Assembly: GCA_038199265.1 (NCBI GenBank)
Contig: JBBPZD010000247.1
Location: forward strand, 1-5,928
Direction: 5' to 3'
DNA: 5,928 nucleotides
Source: Allobranchiibius sp038199265
Lineage (GTDB): Bacteria > Actinomycetota > Actinomycetes > Actinomycetales > Dermatophilaceae
The translations under genes were made by a program, and so were the position numbers. The notes under the pieces were generated by a model that was not told the DNA's origin, did no database searches, and saw nothing but the letters and a program-made list of their open reading frames with translations. This document shows, in pieces, positions 1-5,483 of this stretch (its first letter is position 1; each line of letters starts with the position of its first letter).

Positions 1-906
1 CTCGAGTCGATTCCGGGCTGGCGTGCCGACGTGGGGCATGAGGATTATCTGGCTCAGCTGCGCAGCGTCGGTGCCGTGGTCTGTGCGGCCGGTGACACGC
101 TGGCGCCGGCCGACAAGAAGCTGTACGCGCTGCGCGACGTCACCGGAACCGTCGAGGCGATACCGCTGATCGCCAGTTCGATCATGAGCAAGAAGATCGC
201 TGAGGGCACCGGTTCGCTCGTGCTCGACGTCAAGGTGGGTTCCGGGGCGTTCATGAAGGACGTCGGGTCCGCCCGGGAGCTTGCGCGCACGATGGTGGCG
301 CTCGGCACCGATGCCGGGGTGCAGACGATCGCGCTGTTGACCGACATGACGACCCCGCTGGGCTTGACCGCGGGCAACTCACTAGAGGTCGCCGAGTCCG
401 TCGAAGTGCTGGCCGGAGGCGGACCCGGCGATGTCCGGGAGCTGACGCTGGCCCTGGCTACCGAGATGATCGCCGCCGCTGGGGTGTCGGATGTCGATCC
501 TGCTGTCGTGCTGGACGACGGTCGAGCGATGGACGTGTGGCGGTCGATGATCACGGCGCAGGGCGGGGATCCGCAGGCAGTCCTGCCGGTCGCGCGCGAG
601 CAGCAGGTGGTCACCGCACCTCGCGACGGGGTGTTGACTCGCCTGGATGCGCTCGCTGTCGGGGTGGCCGCGTGGCGCCTGGGAGCGGGCAGGGCGCGCA
701 AGGAGGACGTCGTGCAGGCCGGCGCCGGAGTGCAGTGGCACGCGCGGCCGGGTGACCGGGTGCGTGCGGGAGAGCCGCTGCTGACGCTGCACACGGACAC
801 TCCGGGCAGGTTCGACCGCGCGCTCTCGTCCCTCGACAGGGCGTTCGAGATCGCGGATGTCGACGTGCACGACCGCCTACCGCTGGTCATCGACCGCATC
901 AGCTGA
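1..906 (+). CDS. deoA: Thymidine phosphorylase, 3' part (5' end outside window)
   Basis: This enzyme phosphorolyses thymidine (and deoxyuridine) to the free base and 2-deoxyribose 1-phosphate in cytoplasmic pyrimidine salvage. The reading frame is open from base 1 and begins LESIPGW, a conserved internal family motif, so the GTG at 31 is an internal Val and not the start. The 301 visible residues are about the C-terminal two-thirds of a usual 430-440 residue protein. The segment ADKKLYALRDVTGTVE is followed by IASSIMSKK. Arg (codon 133), Ser (178) and Lys (190) have the same spacing as the E. coli base-binding residues R171, S186 and K190. DVKVGSGAFMK follows, and the last ~100 residues fit the PYNP C-terminal domain. 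The N-terminal phosphate-binding part is not visible, so a broader pyrimidine-nucleoside phosphorylase cannot be fully excluded. The gene ends with TGA 19 bases before add and is probably co-transcribed with it. Confidence 0.95.
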   Translation, partial: LESIPGWRADVGHEDYLAQLRSVGAVVCAAGDTLAPADKKLYALRDVTGTVEAIPLIASSIMSKKIAEGTGSLVLDVKVGSGAFMKDVGSARELARTMVALGTDAGVQTIALLTDMTTPLGLTAGNSLEVAESVEVLAGGGPGDVRELTLALATEMIAAAGVSDVDPAVVLDDGRAMDVWRSMITAQGGDPQAVLPVAREQQVVTAPRDGVLTRLDALAVGVAAWRLGAGRARKEDVVQAGAGVQWHARPGDRVRAGEPLLTLHTDTPGRFDRALSSLDRAFEIADVDVHDRLPLVIDRIS

Positions 907-925
907 CCTCGTCGTACAGTGACGG

Positions 926-2017
926 ATGCCTGAAAACAACGCTCCGCTCACGGCCGAAGAGATAGTCGCCCTGCCAAAGGTGCTGCTGCACGATCACCTC
1001 GACGGCGGTCTCCGGCCGCGAACCGTCGCTGAACTGGCAGTGGAGGTCGGCTACCAAGACCTGCCCACGACCGATGTCGATGCGTTGGCCACGTGGTTCC
1101 AAGAGAATGCAGACTCCGGTTCACTGGTGCGCTACCTGGAGACATTCGCGCACACCGTTGCGGTGATGCAGACCGACTCCGCGCTGCGGCGCGTGGCGCG
1201 CGAAGCCGTCGAGGATCTCGCTGCGGACGGCGTCGTCTACGCCGAGATCCGCTACGCACCCGAACAGCACTTGGAGCAGGGGCTCAGCCTGGACGACGTG
1301 GTGCAGGCCGTGCACGCGGGAATGCGCGAGGGTGAGGCGCTCGCGGCCGAGCGTGGTCAGACGATCCGGGCTCGAGCACTGCTGACCGCGATGCGACACG
1401 CTGCGAAGAGCTCGCAGATCGCCGAGCTGGCGGTGCGGTACCGCGACGAGGAAGTCGCCGGCTTCGACATCGCAGGTGCCGAAGCGGGCAACCCGCCGAC
1501 CCGGCACCTGGATGCGTTCGAGTACCTGCAGCGGGAGAACGCGCATTTCACCATCCACGCCGGGGAGGCCTTCGGGTTGCCGAGCATCTGGGAGGCCATC
1601 CAGTGGTGCGGAGCCGATCGCCTCGGGCACGGGATCCGGATCGTCGACGACATCGATGGGCTCGGCACGAGATCGGCGCAGCTGGGCAGGCTCGCCGCAT
1701 ACGTGCGCGACAACCGGATCCCGCTGGAGATGTGCCCGTCCTCCAACGTGCAGACCGGCGCGGCCACTTCGGTCGCAGCCCACCCGATCAGCCAGTTGCG
1801 AGATCTGCGATTCCGCATCACGGTGAACACCGACAACCGGCTCATGGGTGGCACTTCGATGTCACGCGAGATGGAGCTACTCGTCCGGGACGCCGGGTGG
1901 GACGTCGATGACCTGCGATGGGTGACCATCAACGCGATGAAGTCGGCTTTCCTACCGTTCGAGGAGCGGTTGGCGATCATCGACGAGCAGATCAAACCGG
2001 GGTACCCGGCACGCTGA
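926..2017 (+). CDS. add: Adenosine deaminase
   Basis: This is a zinc-dependent amidohydrolase that converts adenosine or deoxyadenosine to inosine or deoxyinosine plus ammonia in cytoplasmic purine salvage. It has 363 residues, a normal bacterial length, and no signal peptide. Family motifs appear in order: the HxH zinc pair in LLHDHLDGG (H22, H24); HAGEAFG with zinc ligand H211 and catalytic E214; GHGIRI with active-site H235; EMCPSSNVQTG (269-278); and VNTDNRLMGG with zinc ligand D303. The residue after that aspartate is Asn304, where the E. coli and mammalian enzymes have a second Asp that contacts the purine. I recall the same NTDN form in other actinobacterial Add proteins. The ATG at 926 places the HxH motif at the usual distance from the N terminus, and no upstream in-frame start is better. 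There is no clear Shine-Dalgarno sequence, so translation may depend on coupling to deoA, 19 bases upstream. Aminofutalosine or adenine deaminase are less likely given the motif set. Confidence 0.95.
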   Translation: MPENNAPLTAEEIVALPKVLLHDHLDGGLRPRTVAELAVEVGYQDLPTTDVDALATWFQENADSGSLVRYLETFAHTVAVMQTDSALRRVAREAVEDLAADGVVYAEIRYAPEQHLEQGLSLDDVVQAVHAGMREGEALAAERGQTIRARALLTAMRHAAKSSQIAELAVRYRDEEVAGFDIAGAEAGNPPTRHLDAFEYLQRENAHFTIHAGEAFGLPSIWEAIQWCGADRLGHGIRIVDDIDGLGTRSAQLGRLAAYVRDNRIPLEMCPSSNVQTGAATSVAAHPISQLRDLRFRITVNTDNRLMGGTSMSREMELLVRDAGWDVDDLRWVTINAMKSAFLPFEERLAIIDEQIKPGYPAR

Positions 2018-2136
2018 AGCGGGTCACGAACGGGCCGGTTCGACGAAAGGCTCACCAAGGCACGAGTGGCGCATGCCGGCCTGAGCCACTGGGGCTTACC
2101 TGAGCCTTTCGTGAGGGCTGGGCCGAGCCGCTGCAA
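2018..2136. other. Intergenic gap between convergent add and RDD genes
   Basis: This 119-base stretch separates the stop codons of two genes that face each other. I see no coding signal here. Its main content is the nested inverted repeat at 2043-2112, annotated separately. Confidence 0.7.
2043..2112. terminator. Nested inverted repeat, probable bidirectional terminator
   Basis: ACGAAAGGCTCA at 2043-2054 is exactly complementary to TGAGCCTTTCGT at 2101-2112, a perfect 12-base outer stem. Inside it AGTGGC (2065-2070) pairs with GCCACT (2085-2090). A further partial pairing, AAG (2057-2059) with CTT (2095-2097), can extend the outer stem. The structure lies between two convergent genes, 25 bases past the add stop and 24 bases past the RDD gene stop. 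No T-run follows on either strand. GC-rich actinobacteria often lack T-runs, so factor-independent termination is inferred from structure and position only. An mRNA 3'-end stabiliser is an alternative. Confidence 0.6.
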
Positions 2137-2925
2137 TCAGCGGCAACCGGTCAGCTCGTCCAGCGGGACGACGCGCTCGCGCAACCGGTTGTCGCGGGCC
2201 AGCCGCTCCTGGTCGCGGCGGCGCCGCTCGGCGAGTACGGCCGCGAGGAACTCCTCATCCCCTGTGCCGGGTGGGGGTGGGGGCGCGACCATCGGGCCGA
2301 CAACGCGGAACAGGTCGCCGCACAGCCGGGTTCGAGCAGTCGGCGAGAGCGAGCCTCGCCGCAGCAGGAACTGCCGCACCGCGAGCGCAACCCCGTCGGG
2401 CAGCGCCGGAATGTCGCACGATCGAGCCCAGCGCTCCAATCGCAGCGGGACCTGCGGGGGAGCGGCCATCTTGAGGCGGACGTTCTCCTGTACGACGTAG
2501 GTCCCTGCCGCCAGGTCGCCCAGTCGCTTGGCCCGGATACTGGCGATCGAGGTGATGACGGCGGGTATGCCGTAGGCGACGTAGAACTCCACGAAGCCGA
2601 CGAGCCCTCGCACCAGGGCATGCCGGAAGACGATCGGGCCGCCGTCATCGCGCACCACCCGCAGCGAGCAGATGAGCTTGCCGAGCGACCGGCCGCGAGT
2701 GAGGGTCTCGATGGCAACGGGGATGACCAGCAGGCAGCCGACAGAGCTGAGTAGCGCCAGTGTCGCGCTGCTGGCTTCACTGGCAGCGGCCGACTGGGCC
2801 AGGATCCCCGCGATCAGGGCGATGAGCAGCAGCGCGTAGACGATGGTGTCGATGATCCGGGCGACCGCGCGAATAGGCAGGGATGCGGGCGGGATGTCGA
2901 TCAGGACGGCTTCGCCGGTGACCAT
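2137..2925 (-). CDS. RDD-family membrane protein
   Basis: The product is a 262-residue membrane protein with an RDD domain at about residues 14-150. The family signature is visible: Arg/Asp in RAVARIIDTIV (R23, D26), then GRSLGKLICSLRVV (78-91), and the second Asp in KRLGDLAAGTYVV (D137). Hydrophobic segments lie at about 27-43, 56-72 and 104-130. The remaining ~110 residues are a soluble, probably cytoplasmic tail with a five-proline run and then a highly charged Arg/Glu-rich helical stretch. I chose the ATG at 2925 because GGAAG lies 8 bases upstream, and because the resulting N terminus (MVTGEAV) resembles actinobacterial homologues, which start near VTGEAV. An in-frame ATG at 3030 would add 35 Ala/Arg-rich residues and would overlap the divergent gene's start. 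The family's function is poorly defined; transport or membrane-partner roles have been proposed. It diverges from the SpoIIM-family gene and belongs to the MoxR-DUF58 neighbourhood. Confidence 0.9.
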   Translation of the reverse strand: MVTGEAVLIDIPPASLPIRAVARIIDTIVYALLLIALIAGILAQSAAASEASSATLALLSSVGCLLVIPVAIETLTRGRSLGKLICSLRVVRDDGGPIVFRHALVRGLVGFVEFYVAYGIPAVITSIASIRAKRLGDLAAGTYVVQENVRLKMAAPPQVPLRLERWARSCDIPALPDGVALAVRQFLLRRGSLSPTARTRLCGDLFRVVGPMVAPPPPPGTGDEEFLAAVLAERRRRDQERLARDNRLRERVVPLDELTGCR

Positions 2926-2933
2926 GGTGTCGG

Positions 2934-2938
2934 CTTCC
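2934..2938 (-). promoter_or_regulatory. Ribosome binding site deciding the RDD gene start
   Basis: On the minus strand GGAAG ends 8 bases before the ATG at 2925, a usable though imperfect Shine-Dalgarno match. I saw no comparable purine motif before the alternative ATG at 3030, so this site supports the shorter protein. Confidence 0.45.
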
Positions 2939-3016
2939 GCGCCGCGTAGCGCGCGGGGCGGCCCGGCAGAACGGGCAGGTGGGGCGGCTCTGGCCTGGTC
3001 CGACACGCCGTCAGCG

Positions 3017-3022
3017 TACCTT
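3017..3022 (+). promoter_or_regulatory. Candidate -10 element, leaderless start of the SpoIIM-family gene
   Basis: TACCTT fits the actinobacterial TANNNT -10 pattern and ends 6 bases before the A of the ATG at 3029. That is the spacing expected between a -10 element and a transcription start, so the mRNA may begin at or next to the start codon. The lack of a Shine-Dalgarno sequence upstream of this ATG is consistent. No clear -35 is seen. Confidence 0.4.
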
Positions 3023-3028
3023 TGCGCC

Positions 3029-4024
3029 ATGGATCTGGACGCGTACGTCGGGGCCCACCACCACGAGTGGGAGCGGCTTCGCGAACTCGGCGGCAGGCGT
3101 CGCCTGGACGCGTCCGAAGCCGATGAACTGCTCGACCTCTACCAGCGCACCGCGACCCACCTGTCACAGATACGGTCCTCGGCTCCTGACCCCTCCCTCG
3201 TTCGCTACCTGTCGGCCGTCCTGTCCCGGGCACGGGCCAAGTCCATGGGGGGTCGCACCAGTACGTGGGCCGGGCTGGCGCGCTTCTTCGCAAGTACGTT
3301 TCCGGCGGTTCTGTACCGGTTGCGGTGGTGGTGGATCACCGTACTGATCGCCAACGTGGCGGCAGCTTTCGCGATCGGTGCGTGGGTTGCCGCACACCCT
3401 GGGGTGCAGTCTTCGTTCGTGAGCGCGAAACAGGCCGACCAACTGGTCAACAACGACTTCGCCAGTTACTACACCGAGTTCGCTGCCGGTGATTTCGCTG
3501 CCCGGGTATGGACCAACAACGTGTGGGTCGCGGCGTTGTGTATCGCGTTCGGCGTACTCGGTCTGCCGGTCATCTATCTGCTCGTCCAGAACATCCTCAA
3601 CGTCGCGGTCATCGGCGGACTGATGGCTTCGCACGACAAGCTCTCGCTGTTCTTCGGCCTGATCCTGCCGCACGGAATCCTGGAGTTGACAGCGGTTTTC
3701 GTGGCGGCCGGCGCAGGCTTGAAGTTGTTCTGGTCGTGGGTCGAGCCGGGGAACCGGACCCGCGCTGATGCGATGGCGGCCGAAGGTCGATCAGTGGTCA
3801 CCGTCGCCCTCGGACTCATCGTGGTGCTGTTCGTGACGGGGGTGATCGAGGGGTTCGTGACCCCGTCGGGGTTGCCGACCGCAGCTCGGATCACGATCGG
3901 AGTCATCGCCGAGGCGCTCTTCTTCCTCTACGTGTTCCTCCCCGGGCGTCGCGCCTTCCGCGCCGGTGACACCGGCGACGTGGCTGAGATCGACCGCAGT
4001 GCGCAGGCGCCTGCCGTTGCCTAG
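3029..4024 (+). CDS. SpoIIM/DUF95-family multi-spanning membrane protein
   Basis: The 331-residue protein has a charged, soluble N-terminal region (about 1-85) beginning MDLDAYVGAHHHEWERL. A conserved FFASTFPAVLYR segment (FP at 91-92) leads into the first membrane helix at about 100-121. Further hydrophobic segments lie at about 165-190, 200-236, 252-273 and 284-306. The family hallmark LPHGILELTAVFVAAGAGL is present, with H215, G216 and E219. A short charged C terminus follows. SpoIIM itself works with SpoIID and SpoIIP at the Bacillus sporulation septum, but homologues are widespread in non-sporulating actinobacteria, where their role is unknown, so the family name should not be read as evidence of sporulation. 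I chose ATG 3029 because it gives the usual family N terminus; an in-frame extension back to 2843 would run through the divergent RDD gene. It diverges from the RDD gene and converges on the DUF58 gene. Confidence 0.93.
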   Translation: MDLDAYVGAHHHEWERLRELGGRRRLDASEADELLDLYQRTATHLSQIRSSAPDPSLVRYLSAVLSRARAKSMGGRTSTWAGLARFFASTFPAVLYRLRWWWITVLIANVAAAFAIGAWVAAHPGVQSSFVSAKQADQLVNNDFASYYTEFAAGDFAARVWTNNVWVAALCIAFGVLGLPVIYLLVQNILNVAVIGGLMASHDKLSLFFGLILPHGILELTAVFVAAGAGLKLFWSWVEPGNRTRADAMAAEGRSVVTVALGLIVVLFVTGVIEGFVTPSGLPTAARITIGVIAEALFFLYVFLPGRRAFRAGDTGDVAEIDRSAQAPAVA

Positions 4025-4172
4025 CGCCGAGACTGCCAGGTGGGCGAGCGCCGTGCGGGATGGGTTGTTCGACGTGGAGTCGCTGGTGCTGTCACGTGCA
4101 GTGCGGGTGGCCTGTCGAGAACCGGGCGCTGCTGAACGGTGACCGCACCGTCGCCTTCCATCGAGCAGCGGC
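4025..4172. other. Intergenic gap between convergent SpoIIM-family and DUF58 genes
   Basis: These 148 bases separate two convergent stop codons. They hold the nested hairpin at 4127-4170. A short plus-strand open stretch at 4053-4142 (GTG to TGA, 29 codons) has no supported start signal or recognisable product, so it is not called as a gene. Confidence 0.6.
4127..4170. terminator. Nested hairpin next to the DUF58 stop, possible terminator
   Basis: CGCTGCT (4127-4133) is exactly complementary to AGCAGCG (4164-4170). Inside it ACGGTG (4136-4141) pairs with CACCGT (4146-4151) around a four-base loop. The element begins 3 bases beyond the DUF58 stop codon (minus strand) and about 100 bases after the SpoIIM-family stop. 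No T-run is present. The stems are short and such matches arise by chance in GC-rich DNA, so this is a weaker candidate than the repeat after add. Confidence 0.4.
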
Positions 4173-5468
4173 TTAGAGCAGACCCTGCCTCTTGAGCATC
4201 AGGTAATGATCGACGAGGACCGTCGGTAGATCCTGCGGCGATTCGTCCAGCACAGTCACGCCCAGCTGCCCGAGGGCGGTGGCCGAACGCTCACGCAACG
4301 CAATGGTGCGCTCGGCCGCTGCAGCGTCGTAGGTCTCGAAGGCCGTGTCGCGCTTGTTCGCCATCTCGCGCAGGACCGGGTCGGTGACCGACGCAACGAC
4401 CACCCTGTGACGGTGGGTGAGGGCAGGCAGCGTGGGCAGCAGGCTGTGCTCGATCGCGGCGGGTTCCAGTGAGGTGAGCAGCACCACCAGTGCGCGCTGC
4501 CGCGACAAACTGTCGATGGCCCCTGCCAGGGTGCCCCAGCTTGCTTCGACGAGCGCCGGCTCCAGGGGCGCCATCGCGGTGACGAGGCGGTGCAGCAGTT
4601 GCGAGCGGTCCTGCACGCCGACCACCCGCGCGTTGATGCCGCGGTCGCCGGCCAGGAACTGCAGCCGGTCGCCCGCTCTCGAAGCAAGCGCCGAGAGCAG
4701 CAACGCGGCATCCATGCTGTGGTCCAGCCGTGTCGTGTCACCCACGCGTCCGGCGCTGGTGCGGGAGGTGTCGAGCAGGATCACCACCCGCCGGTCTCGT
4801 TCGGGCTGCCAGGTGCGCACGACGAGGTGCTGGCGGCGGGCGGTGGCGCGCCAGTCGATGCTGCGGACATCGTCGCCATCGACGTAGTCGCGCAGTGAAT
4901 CGAACTCGGTGCCCTGCCCTCGCACCCGCACGGCGGACCGGCCATCGATCTCGCGTAACGCGCGCAGCCTGCTGGGCAGATGTCGGCGGGAGGGGAAGGC
5001 CGGCAGCGCCCGAATGCTTCCGGGTACTGCGATGGATCGTTGTCGCGCGGCGAGCCCGAGGGGTCCATGGGAGCGGATCGTGACGCGGTCGGTCAGGCGG
5101 TCACCGCGGCGGGTGGGAGTCACGGCGGTTGTCAGGCGGGTGCCTTCACCGGGCGGCAGAGAGATCGTGTGCCGCTCGTTGCGAGCCCCCGCCGACGGCT
5201 GCCAGGCGTCCCGAAGCAGCGCCCGCATCCTGCGCTTGCCGTCGTTACGGACGATCATCGAGGTTGTCGTCGACTCGCCGAGCACCACCTGCGTGCTGGC
5301 CGAACGGGAGAAGTGCAGTTGTCCGGGAGATGCAGCGAGCACGAGGTCGACAGCCACGAGGACCGCGACGACGGCGAGCCAGATCACCACCGACAGGGCG
5401 CGCGGAAGGACGACGACATAGACCAGCCCGAGGGCGGCGAGCAGGACGGTGCGTCCGGTGATGGCCAT
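4173..5468 (-). CDS. DUF58 membrane-anchored protein with VWA-like domain
   Basis: This 431-residue protein starts with two closely spaced hydrophobic helices (about 8-24 and 26-46), probably a membrane hairpin. A beta-rich region follows (about 58-150), containing RRGDRLTDRVTIRSHGPLGL. The DUF58 hallmark comes next: GTEFDSLRDYVDGDDVRSIDWRATAR runs from 186 to 211. A von Willebrand A-like fold begins at about 227 with VVILLDTSRTS, whose D233, S235 and T237 sit where a MIDAS DxSxS motif would be. The distal part has LTSLEP (332-336) where many VWA proteins carry another metal-coordinating Asp, so metal binding may be weakened or lost. DUF58 genes are typically next to moxR, and here the ATG is 15 bases after the MoxR-family stop, implying one transcript. 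No clear Shine-Dalgarno sequence is seen in that gap. The usual inference is that it is a partner or substrate adaptor of the MoxR ATPase at the membrane. Confidence 0.94.
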   Translation of the reverse strand: MAITGRTVLLAALGLVYVVVLPRALSVVIWLAVVAVLVAVDLVLAASPGQLHFSRSASTQVVLGESTTTSMIVRNDGKRRMRALLRDAWQPSAGARNERHTISLPPGEGTRLTTAVTPTRRGDRLTDRVTIRSHGPLGLAARQRSIAVPGSIRALPAFPSRRHLPSRLRALREIDGRSAVRVRGQGTEFDSLRDYVDGDDVRSIDWRATARRQHLVVRTWQPERDRRVVILLDTSRTSAGRVGDTTRLDHSMDAALLLSALASRAGDRLQFLAGDRGINARVVGVQDRSQLLHRLVTAMAPLEPALVEASWGTLAGAIDSLSRQRALVVLLTSLEPAAIEHSLLPTLPALTHRHRVVVASVTDPVLREMANKRDTAFETYDAAAAERTIALRERSATALGQLGVTVLDESPQDLPTVLVDHYLMLKRQGLL

Positions 5469-5483
5469 GTCAGCGGTAGGTGC

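Larger units (their letters stand above)
2926..3028. promoter_or_regulatory. Divergent control region between RDD and SpoIIM-family genes
   Basis: About 100 bases separate the preferred start of the RDD gene (-) from the ATG of the SpoIIM-family gene (+), so promoters for both should lie here or just inside the genes. Two TANNNT candidates overlap around the same GTA: TACCTT (3017-3022) on the plus strand and TACGCT (3018-3013) on the minus strand. Neither has a convincing -35 hexamer at 16-18 bases. If both work, the two polymerases would compete for the same DNA. This is inferred from short motifs only. Confidence 0.4.

Noticed and set aside
54..899. Long minus-strand open frame of 281 codons opposite deoA
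   Set aside because: It is rich in Ser, Thr, Arg and Pro with no family motif, typical of antisense frames in GC-rich genes, while the plus strand encodes a clear thymidine phosphorylase.
1357..2136. Minus-strand open frame of 259 codons opposite add
   Set aside because: No recognisable motifs; it runs through the terminator-like repeat and is antisense to a complete adenosine deaminase.
2271..2281. G-rich run (CGGGTGGGGGTGGGGGCG region) as a regulatory G-quadruplex
   Set aside because: It is explained by proline codons of the PPPPP run of the RDD protein on the other strand, so no separate function is needed.
3961..3977. Perfect inverted repeat CGCCGGTG-A-CACCGGCG near the 3' end of the SpoIIM-family gene
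   Set aside because: It is inside the coding region, 48 bases before the stop, encodes ordinary residues, and short GC-rich palindromes are common here. A role in termination is not supported.
3029..4024. SpoIIM name taken as evidence of an endospore-forming organism
   Set aside because: The family is widespread in non-sporulating actinobacteria and no other sporulation gene is present in the window.
4053..4142. Short plus-strand open stretch, GTG to TGA, in the gap after the SpoIIM-family gene
   Set aside because: Only 29 codons, no ribosome binding site, no recognised product, and its end lies within the nested hairpin. It may be a chance open frame in GC-rich DNA.
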